The position numbers were made by a program, and so were the translations under genes. A stretch of 60,000 bases of DNA from Symsagittifera roscoffensis. Lineage: Eukaryota > Xenacoelomorpha > Acoela > Convolutidae. The DNA is taken from NCBI RefSeq assembly GCF_963678635.1, contig NC_087067.1, positions 31,038,401-31,098,400 on the forward strand, read 5' to 3'. This document shows positions 20,601 through 29,368 of the stretch, piece after piece. How positions within the stretch are numbered: position 1 is the stretch's first letter; every line of letters begins with the position of its first letter. Under the pieces are notes generated by a model. That model had not been told where the DNA came from. It made no database searches and saw only the letters and a list, made by a program, of their open reading frames with translations.

Positions 20601-21593
20601 CTGATCAATACGTGGATAGCAAGACATGGTTGTCCAATGACGTTTCAATCGGACAATGGAACGGCTTTCGTAGGCGAGCTTACGAAAGAGCTTATGAGAC
20701 GGTCACAAGTCGCTCAGGCTCACTCCACGACATACCATCCTCAGACGAATGGCTTAGTGGAAAGACAGAATAGGACGTTAGTGTCGATGCTGAGGGTATA
20801 TTGTTCCAGGTACATGACCGATTGGGACAGATACCTTCCACAGGTGATGGGAGCTTATAATAGCACGCAACACTCCACCACTGGGGTCAGCCCATACATG
20901 ATGCTGACGGGACACGAGAAGTCTTTACCCTTGACATTCTTCTACCCAGAGTATGAGGGGAAGAAAACATCTCCACAGGTTTACGTGAGGGATGTGATCA
21001 GACGTCAACAGGAGTTGAACGATCTGTGTAGACGAAATACTCAGCAAGCACAGGCAAGGCAGAGGAAAAGATTCGACAAGAAAGCAGCTGGTGCAAAAGC
21101 TTACTCGGTGGGAGACTATGTATGGGTATTTCAGAACGTTATACCACCGAAAGGGACAAAGAAACTTCTAAAGAAATGGAGGGGACCCTTCATGATTACG
21201 GAGGTGCACCAGGAGGGACGCTTTTATAGACTGAGTACTGGCCGGGCCGCCCACTACGAGAACATCAAGCCACACAATCCATCGACAGAAGACTGGTGTA
21301 TACCTGCAGACATGGAAGAAGGGGATTATTTAATGATGGATCCTGCTTGTGAGGTCAATGAAAAGGGCACCAGGGAGAAGAACGATGGAAACGAGGTCGT
21401 AGAGGAAGGTACGGATACACCATTGGACCTGGATCCAAACGAACAGATCGAAGCGGAAGATGAAACCTTACCCTACGCAGAAGAGGATTGGCGGGAACCC
21501 GAACAGACAGCGGTTCCCAAGAACTTGGAACCAGATCTTCCGCTCACGATTCAGACTCGTCAGAAGGACGGGACGAGACAAAGAAAGAAATAA
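17649..21593 (+). CDS. pol: Pol: reverse transcriptase, RNase H and integrase (fingers and protease missing)
   Basis: The frame is open from the codon after the gag stop; residue numbers below count from the TTG at 17673. RT begins at its C-D-F-R-Y-L-N motif and has L-D-L-G-S-A-F-W-Q (31-39) and catalytic Y-M-D-D (97-100). RNase H has L-D-T-D-A-S (244-249), then the K-A-E-M and V-D-N-R-A-L regions. The linker from about 370 to 850 is very long, charged and low in complexity. Integrase has the zinc finger H869, H873, C904, C907, then D935, D994 and E1030 (a DD35E core), and a GPY/F-like module (W-R-G-P-F, 1169-1173). An acidic tail of about 100 residues ends the protein. No ATG lies at the start, so this protein would need stop readthrough, or is simply the 3' part of a deleted gag-pol. 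All catalytic residues seen are intact. Confidence 0.93.
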   Translation, partial: RFCCDFRYLNAVTIKDAYPIPRIDESLSKLGDAKFFTTLDLGSAFWQVPLRKKDREKTGFACELGLYQWKRMPFGLCNATATFQRLMAQALTGVTKKYGNLLMCYMDDVVIATPTLEDHIDRLDEVFGCMKRAGLKCKPSKCEILRDSIKYLGRMVDRHGVRPDPEAVEAVLTWKAPRTDTQLMSFLGFANYYREFIKGYADKVYPMQKLMRNKGKKFEWNDEAQVAFENIKRELCEAPVLGMPTEKGMYVLDTDASVVAISGILHQEQEWNGRTVLRPIAYGSKVLSDTEMKYGAPKAEMFAVVTFVEKYRAYLGSAPFKLRVDNRALSWLKTYSMDQSYIGRWIVRLDGYHMIIEHRMRDKHQNADSLSKKTEFYERLEQKQANQAEVKEGFSFLDKETYEALPLTRWLDKSGHPIPGHPELPVEKAAEIKILSKEDPVPLDLLLRSNLVQQELSRMNINSLSLLDKTVQVTPQVMRMLGGLLEREVTRDDPEWTAAVASLTVSEKVKIMPSRRQHEENERDCRTIVQQLVSSIPQEILTSTSYGQKGQESGRQKKTVTFVDRDKDGEVVKQNLLQDYLSGEKDEEKNQRSQDQHPGQVNWSGESEIDEKIPDEKQDLENKVLSGEFRWMRRKYRHDLEERAVSSTTSWTDNDSRNSRMDTYSDRNSTSGSELSELAIHTLLVETRARDLDREVYQDPDSDRYLIPSESVFDNAADDLETIIVSKRSMSLLPQKEAVRTDLQPFQQETQPLAKIWCVKMEEDTHQPNELNSQMRVMKTYLKARYRLSDLLRAQRNDRMTSNLKRWIENGAPDKGDLEEYSYRILRQYFMQKEGRLYLNKDGIVACRRREEDKVLYKYNAIVLPQLYQTELLFRSHDQMGHQGIDKVYQRILKRFEWPGMKKACEKWVTACLSCQQVKDPRKLRFPLQSIESSEFNEVVQIDHQKICMTDSGYNQVLVMIDHFTKYAEAVPCITASAEETCDHLINTWIARHGCPMTFQSDNGTAFVGELTKELMRRSQVAQAHSTTYHPQTNGLVERQNRTLVSMLRVYCSRYMTDWDRYLPQVMGAYNSTQHSTTGVSPYMMLTGHEKSLPLTFFYPEYEGKKTSPQVYVRDVIRRQQELNDLCRRNTQQAQARQRKRFDKKAAGAKAYSVGDYVWVFQNVIPPKGTKKLLKKWRGPFMITEVHQEGRFYRLSTGRAAHYENIKPHNPSTEDWCIPADMEEGDYLMMDPACEVNEKGTREKNDGNEVVEEGTDTPLDLDPNEQIEAEDETLPYAEEDWREPEQTAVPKNLEPDLPLTIQTRQKDGTRQRKK

Positions 21594-21617
21594 AATCCTT
21601 ACGGTGACGACTTTGTA

Positions 21618-23303
21618 GTGGATAGGATAGATCTAAAGAATATAGTGGAGGAAGTAGTGGGTTTAGAGGAAATAACCGTGTCACAAGACATTGACATAGT
21701 CGATGATCACAACGATGAGTGGGTTGACGACTGGTCGAAACCCGAAGTAGAATTCGACGATGAGCAACAGCAGTCAAATGAACAAGACCTGACGAACCTG
21801 CGCGTCTTAGAGTGGCTGAACGAAATGACATCAGACCCTAAAGAGACCAACGTTACGATTCAAGACGTAGATCGCGAAAGCGCGAAATACATTAAGACCA
21901 AACGAGATGATCCTTCCTGGGCTGCCCAGGAAGGACAACTTCTCATTCCAGCTTCTAACCTTGACTTAATACCCGGTATGCGATCGACGGGGACGCCGAT
22001 GGATATTTTTGTCCGGGGAGTGGGGGTAGGACTTACCCACACTGAAAACTTGATAATAAAAAAATTAAGAATAGCAATCGAAACAGAGATGAACATCAGA
22101 CACAGCGAAACTTATTGTAGACCATCAGGAGCACGATATTTGGTGGGCTCAGCGTTGGCTCCAATGTGCAAGAGCAGATATCCTGTACATTTCGTAGCTG
22201 TGGACGTAAAGAGTACAAGAACGATTGTGGATCAAGCCTTCTCAGTGCCGAAGTGTGTGAGATTAGCGAGGATGTCTGAAAAGTCTTACGAGTTACTATG
22301 TAAGATGTTCTCAGCAATTCCAGAGAGAACCAAAGAAGAGTTGGAGTCAATACTAGGAAAGAAGTTCATGGGATATGTGAGCGGGAACTTCAGTGACTTC
22401 GAAAAACAGAAACAGGGAGGATCAACTGTCACAGATTACAATGCAGTAGATGAGAATGATGAAATCCACCGAGTGATGATGGAAGTGGAACCATTGCTGG
22501 AAGCTTCGGGAAAACGTAATTGGAGGAGCATCATGTTGACGCATGATGAGTTTCCTTGCCACTGCTTGCTGCAGACCTGGTGGTATCCCAAGCGTAGTAA
22601 TCTGATGTTGATCTGGGACTCTGGAGAGCTGCTCTCCATGGGTTTACCAGATTCATCACAGCCCGTAACAATAGTGATAGTGGGAGTTATGATGGCAATA
22701 CGATGGCTGGAAGCTCATGTGAGAGAAAATAATAGACAGGAGGCACCGACGAGAGAACAATTGCGGAAATTAGATTGTCTAAAAGATTTAGATCTTTTTG
22801 AGACAATGTGCAAAGTTCTAAACATTCCGATGGAAGTGAAGAAGATATGGGCAAGAAAACGATTGATGCCATGGTTCAGAGCTAACATGACTGCATGGTT
22901 GTACGAGTATGCGAAAAAGCATATGTCGAAGCATGGCAGAGTATACAGTGAATATCAGCTGGACATTGGGGCAGGAGCTTTCAAGCGAGCTTTCGTGACC
23001 CATCGGAATGCAGTGACCACCGCTGTGAAAAGAATTTCCAGGACGAGCGAGCGTAGTGGAAATGAGAAGGCAGAGATGCTGAAAGAAGATTTGGAGAGAA
23101 ACGTGACGTTGTGTCTCCACAACAGCTTCTGTAGAAACAGAGAATCAAACGTGGATCCCCTACCTTGCTGTAAGCAGAGGGTGGAAGAGCAGAAGTGTTG
23201 GAGGACGGCTTCCAACAGCGTCAGGATAGTCAATGACGTGCTACAAGACACGGAAACCGAAAGTGCGGAGTCAGTGTCACAGGAGGAGGAAATGGAGCAT
23301 TGA
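21618..23303 (+). CDS. Third ORF of the LTR element, unknown function (561 codons)
   Basis: Open from GTG 21618, directly after a TAG, to TGA at 23301. The first ATG is codon 70 (21825). The sequence just before it, CTTTGTAG|TGG, could serve as a splice acceptor, as for env-position genes of other gypsy elements. The protein has no signal peptide, no transmembrane segment and no furin-like site, so it is not a classical envelope. The N-terminus is acidic (D-D-H-N-D-E-W-V-D-D-W). The centre is globular and Trp-rich, with C-H-C-L-L-Q-T-W-W-Y-P near residue 315. The C-terminus has a Cys cluster (C-x5-C, C-C, C) at about 495-530 that could bind a metal. I recognise no family. Its 561-codon length without disruption in a recent insertion implies function. 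Confidence 0.75.
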   Translation: MDRIDLKNIVEEVVGLEEITVSQDIDIVDDHNDEWVDDWSKPEVEFDDEQQQSNEQDLTNLRVLEWLNEMTSDPKETNVTIQDVDRESAKYIKTKRDDPSWAAQEGQLLIPASNLDLIPGMRSTGTPMDIFVRGVGVGLTHTENLIIKKLRIAIETEMNIRHSETYCRPSGARYLVGSALAPMCKSRYPVHFVAVDVKSTRTIVDQAFSVPKCVRLARMSEKSYELLCKMFSAIPERTKEELESILGKKFMGYVSGNFSDFEKQKQGGSTVTDYNAVDENDEIHRVMMEVEPLLEASGKRNWRSIMLTHDEFPCHCLLQTWWYPKRSNLMLIWDSGELLSMGLPDSSQPVTIVIVGVMMAIRWLEAHVRENNRQEAPTREQLRKLDCLKDLDLFETMCKVLNIPMEVKKIWARKRLMPWFRANMTAWLYEYAKKHMSKHGRVYSEYQLDIGAGAFKRAFVTHRNAVTTAVKRISRTSERSGNEKAEMLKEDLERNVTLCLHNSFCRNRESNVDPLPCCKQRVEEQKCWRTASNSVRIVNDVLQDTETESAESVSQEEEMEH

Positions 23304-24121
23304 CGAATGGTCGAGAAAACAAGAGGCAGCAAGAAAGAAAATTAGAAGAATTTAGAAGTTTTAGAACTTCTAAACGACGAAAAAGAAGAGAACAAAGGGA
23401 TGATGAAGAAAAGTCAAAACTCAGAATTGTTTTATGTGTGTGAAAAACTCAAGTGAGAAACCAAGCAACCAAGTTGTAATTGAAAACTGAAACATTTAGT
23501 TGAGTTTTGAAATTGTTGCATTTATAAATTTGCATTTTGGTTTTAGTTGAAGTGGCTTTAGAGACACTCACTTATTATTTATTTAGAAAGGCTTGAGGGA
23601 AGAGTATATTTAAATATTCCAGCCTGCATGATGGTTTTTAATCACTTAGGAAAACTGATCACTTTGTGGTGATGTGGAAGGCTTGAGTAATCTCTCGAAG
23701 AGGGAGATTGTTGCATTGTTCTTTCTAACCACAAAGTTTCTTAGTTTTAATATTCAGGACAATAAACAAGCAAGATTTCCGAAGGGAAGGAGCATAGTAG
23801 GATAATTTTAGCTTGTTGGTTGGCAGGACTGTCCTGCAAGCCAACACCTTTTAAATCTAAGAGAAAAAGTTTCAATCGGGACATTGACACTGGAAGTCAG
23901 AAAATATGTTTTATCTTAAGTCACATCCTCAGAGTGCAGGTTAATGAGAGAATTTGAAGGCTATAATGATGTAGTATGATGCCATTTATATTCTGCAGTG
24001 AGTCGATGTGACGTAGATAAAAGTAATTTCGTGCATTTTGTAAATTCTGTTCGATGACACTGTAACCGTTTAGAACATTGCGCGACTCAATGAGGACATT
24101 GACCGGACTGTCCGGGGAGTA
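23304..24121 (+). other. 3' non-coding region of the LTR element
   Basis: About 0.8 kb between ORF3 and the 3' LTR with no frame of note. It has a strong hairpin at 23815-23845 and a smaller one near 23688 (AATCTCTC..GGGAGATT). The expected polypurine tract is weak: only GGGGAGTA precedes the LTR. Confidence 0.6.
23815..23845 (+). other. 15-bp stem hairpin in the element's 3' region
   Basis: GTTGGTTGGCAGGAC (23815-23829), one T, then GTCCTGCAAGCCAAC (23831-23845). The arms are complementary except at two positions. A one-base loop means the real structure has a slightly shorter stem. Possibly an RNA stability or packaging element. Confidence 0.6.
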
Positions 24122-25056
24122 TGTGACATTCGACCAGAATGGCCAAAATGCAATCTCTGCAGAAATCGGAATTTTAGCAGTAAGCCTTCCGGATTGATGG
24201 TTTTTATGAACTAAGGGCGTTATTGGAACGTTTAGCCAAACGGTGAAGGCTGGAATATTCTAGTATTTTAAAATTTCAAAAATTCGAATGATGACGTCAC
24301 ATTTCTGAGAAATGCTGAAACGGCCATTTTTAACAAAAACTAGTGAAAAAAGAGAACAACAACGTTAGTTGCGCTGACGAGAACAACTTTATCGAAATTG
24401 AAGAAGTCGAAATTGAAGAAAAACAGCAGCAGATTGCAGAGAACGTTCCGAGTTGCAACTATTGTGCTGCTACAATAGTTGCAAGGCCGTTGCAAACAAC
24501 GGTGAAGGGTAAGAAACCAGCCTTCCGGATTAGGAAGAAATCAAGATCAAGGAGCTTGATTCACCGGATTCAAGAATCCGGAAGGGTCTCGGGACGGAAA
24601 ACTTTTATTGACTCATATGAACTTTTAGCATCCTGTCATGTCCTGACTTGAATTTAGTTGATATTTGGATTAGTTTTGACAAGGATGAGGTGCTAAGAGT
24701 TGGGGGGAAAGGGTTGATCCATCTTCGATGGAGATGATGATTCTTATCTACTGAACAAAAACAATAGTAATATAATAAGTAGTAGCCCTGTTTTTAGGAG
24801 TGACCTCGTGGTCTGGGGATACTGAGACCCAGCCATGAGCTCACTATTTTTGCATGTAATTCAGTTAATTTGAGCGTTCTGGTCGAAGCCGGAGAACAGT
24901 AACGTTTTTGTCGACCCGATGTTAGAAAGACCACCGAAAAGTACTGGCTTGGTAGAGACGGTGAAAAACATGCAAAGCTCTGTTTAGACGCTAGCCAGTC
25001 GTCTTAAGACTTAGTTTTGTTATCCGTCGATATGTATCTTCCGGGCGAATGTTACA
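24122..25056 (+). repeat. 3' LTR (935 bp)
   Basis: Same length and ends as the 5' LTR (TGTGACATTCG ... CGAATGTTACA). I found one difference, T at 24342 where the 5' LTR has G at 12586. It includes the TGACGTCA site at 24292-24299. Position 25057 onward is LINE ORF2 sequence on the opposite strand. Confidence 0.95.
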
Positions 25057-27752
25057 CTTATACAAAGTATAGAGCTCCTCAGGAGCGCGAAGCTTATTTT
25101 AGTTATTATGTAGTTTATAGATTATGGATAGCTTTCTTGTCTTTTTTCACTTAGTTTTTCGGCTAATCGCTGCATCGTCCGCGTGGCTGTTAGAGCAGCG
25201 CCACCGGTGCATCCAAAAATTAGCTGGCAGAAGCTACTCTGCTCTACGTTTAAAATTCTTTGCTGATATTTTCAGCGTTTCGTGGTATTTGTATGCATCC
25301 TTATGCAGTTTTCGCGATGTTTTGGCATGGGGTAGAAAATTTTCACATCACAGAAAGCGCGGCTGAATCGTGAACCCCAGAGTCCGTTTGCCTTAATGTC
25401 AAGTCGTACCTCATCTTCAGTTGTAGTTAAATTGTTGACAAAGCTTTCGCCTTGCAACGGCTGAAGTTTCGGCTCAATCTCGACGTCATGGCAAACCTCG
25501 TTATTGAGGTTGGCGAATGTGTCTCTAATTTCATTGTGTCTTATGTGTGTGTAACCACCCTTTGCACAGTCAAGCGCATGTGTCAAGTTAAAATCAGCAC
25601 CACATGCACATGTGAGTGGGGTTTTGGTTGGTTCCCATCCGTATCTTAAGTAAATACCGTCTCTGAACTCTGATTTCTTCAGTTTGGAGTTGTATCTGCT
25701 CATTGGTAGAGCATTGAGCCAGTTAGAGGCTCCCTTTTCAGAGGCCAGGTCGATTGCGTATTTATCTGTTTCATTTGAGGAGTTAATGAGGTTTGTTTTT
25801 TCTTTTCGATTTGTTCTATCAGTTTTCAATTTTTTGATTTTCGTACATATTTTTTCTTTCTGTGTTACTGCTGTATTAGGACCTTGAGATTCCAGTACTA
25901 GTGATGTTTCCTTAGACCATTCTAGGTAGCTTTCATAATCGGATGGCAGCTTGATGTTAAGTCCGCCCACTTTAAGGGGTAAGGAAGATATCTCACGGAA
26001 CTGGGGGTTTAAAGTGTCTTTATAGACTAGGTTAGGTAACAATTGTTCTTTGATAATATTTTCACATATTTCTAAGTTTTCCATAGTGTTAGGGGTTTTC
26101 CTCGCAAGAAATGAAAGTTTTTCTCGAACGCCTTTAGTATAGCAGGCATAAACGTTTTCAGGGGATGTTTTAGCGATTTTCGTTAGTTTTTTCAAAATTT
26201 TGATTTGCTCATTCTGTTGAAATTCGAGGAACTTTTTACATTCAGATTCTGATCCAATAACTGAAACAAGCATTCCGGCTCCTGCTTTTATAGTGATTCC
26301 TGTATTTGCGAAGATTTTCTGAGCTTCACCGAGATTTTCATCCTTGACAATGAATTGGCATTTGGATGCTTTCACGTGGTAGCGGAAAAAATTACCCAGT
26401 GATACAATTTTATCGAGGACGGTTCGTAGATTGCTTAATTTACCGACTGCATTTCCGTCGTCTGGGTACCATTTCTGGGTTACATCGTCTACTGCTAAAA
26501 GTTTTAGGAGGGAAATTATGGCTAGACCATACATGGCCATTGCTAGTGGATCCCCCTGGGTTGTCCCTTCTTGAGAGTAGATTGTTTTTTTTTGTTAACG
26601 AATAGCTTAGATGTATTGGAGAGGAGTGTTTAATCGCTGTTAAAAGGGAAGGGCAGGTATTTTCTATGTTTTTTAATGCCAGCTTTCGGTTCAGCGAGTT
26701 GAAAGCGTTTTTGGCATCTATCAGTAAAACAGCGTCGAGGGAAGTTTTGCTGTATTGATATCTTAGCGTGTGGATCGCATATTCAAAGCCACATTTTTGT
26801 CCTAGGCAGAGTTGGTAGTTTGAACCGAGCGAGATGAGTTCTTTTTTAGGCATTTAGTTATTGTTCGCCCTCCTATCCTACGCATAACTTCTCCTATTTC
26901 TATGGATCTTACCCCTGGATTCTTATCTAAGGGTATTAATCTGCATCCGTTATATGGTTCCATTAGTTCGGATTTAGTTCTTCGGTGGCCAATTTTTCGG
27001 CAATTTTAGCAATTGCTTTTGAAATTTCAACTGATTGTTGACCGAGGTGTGTTAAAATACGTCTCTATTCATTTGCATCGAGGCCAGATGGTCCATGCGA
27101 TTCGTGCGTTCACATGGCTGCCTTCTTGATATGTTGACCGTTCATCTGATCAAACATCGATGGATGGAAAGGAATTGTTTCGTTTGAGACTGGTGTAAAA
27201 TAGTTCTCATCAATTGGTTTAGATGGTGGGTGTTTCTCTATGAGAGTCTGTTCTACTGTCTTACCTTTGACAATCTCGTCGAGCGAAAGAACGCCTTTAG
27301 ATGTGTCTGTTAGTTTTGCAATTGCGCTTGATATTTTTCCAGTATTCATTAGTTTGTTGAACTGTTGTGCTTCAGTTTCAGTTTTTCTTCTACTTTCTTT
27401 CAACAAGCGCATTTGCAGCGCCTTTCCTTCATTTTATAGTCCATTCAAGTGTCCGTCTTGCCATTGCTTGAGTCTCCTTGCTATTGTTTTGGATAAAGAT
27501 CCATCAATTTCGGACTTTGTTTTGCACAGTAATAAGTGTGGAAAAATCATTGCTGCGTGCATTGCGAAGTTATTTTCGTTGTTTTCTATTAAGCTGTTCA
27601 AAGTTCTATTGAGGGTTTCAATGAAGTTATAACCAACTTTATTTTTTGACAAGATCATCTTTTACAGGCATGTAGCCTGGGCACGTTAAGCACCAAACAC
27701 CTCCGCCTCGCAGTCTACTTTTACAAATAAGGCAGTGTGTTTGAGTAGCCAT
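25057..27752 (-). pseudogene. LINE ORF2: zinc finger, reverse transcriptase, restriction-like endonuclease (decayed)
   Basis: ATG at 27752 begins a zinc-finger-like segment (H-C-L-I-C-K ... W-C-L-T-C-P-G). A linker follows (27658-27434 and 27412-27110), then RT: L-I-P-L-D-K-N near 26935, C-G-F-E-Y-A-I-H-T and L-L-I-D-A-K-N-A-F-N-S-L-N-R (26853-26650), a T-Q-G-D-P-type box, and W-Y-P-D-D-G-N (the usual Y-A-D-D with A changed to P) near 26460. The C-terminal half (26540-25272 frame) ends in C-A-C-G-x5-L-T-H-A-L-D-C, R-H-N-E-I-R-D and R-L-D-I..DVKIF, the zinc finger plus PD-(D/E)XK restriction-like endonuclease arrangement. Frameshifts occur at about 27640, 27420, 27100 and 26540, and again after 25272. 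The 3' end is displaced to 12365-12284 by the LTR element. Confidence 0.85.
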
Positions 27753-27776
27753 TTTGGGAAGGATGGCGGTGTCAAG

Positions 27777-28313
27777 CTAGCGAGAGCATTTATAGATTAA
27801 ATTTGCATGAAAATTTGTAAAGAAATCATTACCGTAGAACGAGAAATGGATGCCATCACGGCAGAACATTTGAGGGGTTAGATTTAGGTTGAGGTTAGGT
27901 GAAATAATAAGTGTATGAGGGTGGACAAATCTATTTATCAAAATAAACAGCACATGATTATGAATATGAATTTTGCGGTTGAATTCGGAACTATTACAGT
28001 TCTGAATTGTTTTGGGGATGATCAGTGTCTTGTGCTGAAACTTGTTAGTGACGAGGTTAATCAAGTTTTTCCACTGCTGTTCTAATTCTTGTGGATGCAG
28101 CATGTTGTCATTGTATCCAGCAACTATTATTACTGTTTTTAGGAGCATTGGTCTGTATTGTAAAACAGTTTTAAACAGATCATGAAGCGTTGCGCCACGG
28201 TAGGAGTGAATTGTTGATTTTACTAGAGCTGGTTTGATATCTTTGGTCCTTGAAGTCCCGATAACTAGTTTCTGTGAGAACTCAGGGATGCGCCTTGCCT
28301 GGAATTGCGGCAT
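27777..28313 (-). CDS. LINE ORF1: SGNH hydrolase-like protein (178 residues)
   Basis: Intact from ATG 28313 to TAG 27777-27779. It resembles an SGNH/GDSL esterase fold: L-V-I-G-T-S-R-T-K-D near residue 17 stands where block I (GDS) is expected. Y-R-G-A-T is near 39, V-A-G-Y-N-D-N near 64-70 corresponds to the G-x-N block, and F-C-R-D-G-I-H-F-S-F-Y-G near 150-161 corresponds to the D-x-x-H block. The nucleophile position is Thr-Ser rather than Asp-Ser. Esterase-type ORF1 proteins are known from CR1/L2-like LINEs, where they may act in RNA or membrane binding. The family match is inferred from motif order. Confidence 0.65.
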   Translation of the reverse strand: MPQFQARRIPEFSQKLVIGTSRTKDIKPALVKSTIHSYRGATLHDLFKTVLQYRPMLLKTVIIVAGYNDNMLHPQELEQQWKNLINLVTNKFQHKTLIIPKTIQNCNSSEFNRKIHIHNHVLFILINRFVHPHTLIISPNLNLNLTPQMFCRDGIHFSFYGNDFFTNFHANLIYKCSR

Positions 28314-28655
28314 GAACCTGAAACACAGACAACTGGGGCGAGAAAGGAAGCTCTTTGGGGTGATTTATGAATACTCTCACTTAGGATTTAAAATTGCTGA
28401 GGCAAAGGCGATGAAAAAAAAGAAAGGAGTGGTACAACCTGACGTCCATTTGTAGGTCGATTCACCAGCTCACTCCTTCTTGCGTCTAGTTACGCCAGGG
28501 AAACTTCGCTCGCCTACGGCTGGGATGGCGAGATTTGGTAAGATAACCAGAAGAGGAAAGCGCAGCGCGCATATGATATGAAAACACACAAGCGGTAAAT
28601 TTGAACAAAGAACTATTTAATAAGTTTATCACAACAATTAGGCTAAAACAAAAAA

Positions 28656-28856
28656 AACTCACCTCCATCGACCTACCATCACTTGTCTCACACTAATTTG
28701 ATTAGAGCATACATCACATCCTAGTCCAACTGACAGAAATGAGTACAAAAATTCTTTCAATTAAAGTTTTTCTGAAAATTACACCCATGAAAAATTTAAA
28801 TTTGAGAAAGCATTTAAATTATTAACTCAACGTTTTCACACAATTTTGAGCATCTT
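28656..28856 (-). repeat. ~199-bp direct repeat, copy B (other side of the LINE)
   Basis: Partner of 11931-12129. It borders the 5' end of the LINE. Sequence to its right (28857 onward) would be the original DNA upstream of the protease-like exon. Confidence 0.7.
28663..28760 (-). pseudogene. Broken copy of the protease-like first exon
   Basis: Aligns with 11940-12038, but the start codon is changed (ATG to TTG) and one base is lost in the R-Q-V-D codons, shifting the frame before the G-R-S-M box. The splice donor GGAG|GTGAGT is still there. The non-coding state contrasts with copy A, which stays open and keeps ATG. Confidence 0.65.
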
Positions 28857-29256
28857 CAGTTTTTACAATTCTAAACTGATACGTTCAAGCTGATCAGAAA
28901 CCAAGAAAAGTGTCGTCACTTTTTTGCACTCTGTAACAGTCGTTCACTCAAGTCACATATGAGGATTCCTTTTTCGGTAATCAGAAGGTCAAAAGTATAA
29001 TAGAAACCGAGCTTACAGTCTGGAGTCCCTTCATCACGTATTCCAGTCAAATTCTTGGAATTTTCAAGATATTGAAGTGATAATGATAAGAAGGAGATGA
29101 TAAAAGTAGATGTCCTTAAAATTAAACTCGATACGTGTTACGTTTTTTTCAAAAAGAACACGCAACTCGACACGAGAAAATATAATTTACAAATATGATT
29201 GTAATATAAATAAAAAAACTTCGTCAAAGGTTGTTTTTTCAACTATTGTTACGCAA
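28857..29256. other. AT-rich non-coding stretch
   Basis: No gene or repeat recognised. If the LINE interpretation is right, this was upstream of the protease-like exon. Confidence 0.4.
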
Positions 29257-29346
29257 GCGGCGCTAAATCTGTATTGCCAGGGAGACTCTCTGTTTTAAAA
29301 AGCGGCGATGAATCTGTATTGCCAGGGAAACTCTCTGTTTTAAAAA
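29257..29346. repeat. 45-bp tandem duplication at the edge of the 7.9-kb block
   Basis: Two units, 29257-29301 and 29302-29346, share GCGGCG..AATCTGTATTGCCAGGGA.ACTCTCTGTTTTAAAAA with three differences. The left edge of the large tandem block falls inside the second unit, and an AAACTCTCTGTTTT fragment recurs at the block junction (37251-37278). Confidence 0.85.
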
Positions 29347-29368
29347 GCTGCCTGCTCTGGGTTCCTCA

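Larger units (their letters stand above)
12366..25056 (+). mobile_element. Ty3/gypsy-type LTR retrotransposon, 12.7 kb, gag-truncated, with a novel third ORF
   Basis: Order: 935-bp LTR, about 3.0-kb leader with a reiterated CCGGAGGGGTC motif, partial gag, pol (RT-RNase H-integrase), a third frame of unknown function, about 0.8-kb 3' region, 935-bp LTR. Pol order RT-RH-IN and the GPY/F-like integrase tail assign it to Ty3/gypsy. The LTRs differ at one base that I could find (12586 G versus 24342 T), so insertion is recent. It sits inside LINE ORF2. Only CTT is shared by the two flanks (12363-12365 and 25057-25059); a 4-5 bp duplication is more usual. Capsid, nucleocapsid, protease and RT fingers are missing, so this copy must depend on helper proteins. 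Confidence 0.92.
25057..28655 (-). mobile_element. RLE-type non-LTR retrotransposon (LINE), 5' and central part
   Basis: Minus-strand order: 5' UTR (28655-28314), ORF1 with an SGNH-like fold (28313-27777), 24-bp gap, ORF2 from 27752 down to the LTR insertion at 25057, then the last 82 bp plus 3' UTR at 12365-12131. ORF2 is broken by frameshifts and stops, so the element is dead. Direct repeats flank the reconstructed element (28656-28856 and 11931-12129). It is older than the LTR element inserted in it. Confidence 0.85.

Noticed and set aside
16481-23332. Many 60-130 codon antisense frames inside gag, pol and ORF3
   Set aside because: These are shadows of the long sense frames, with no independent signal.
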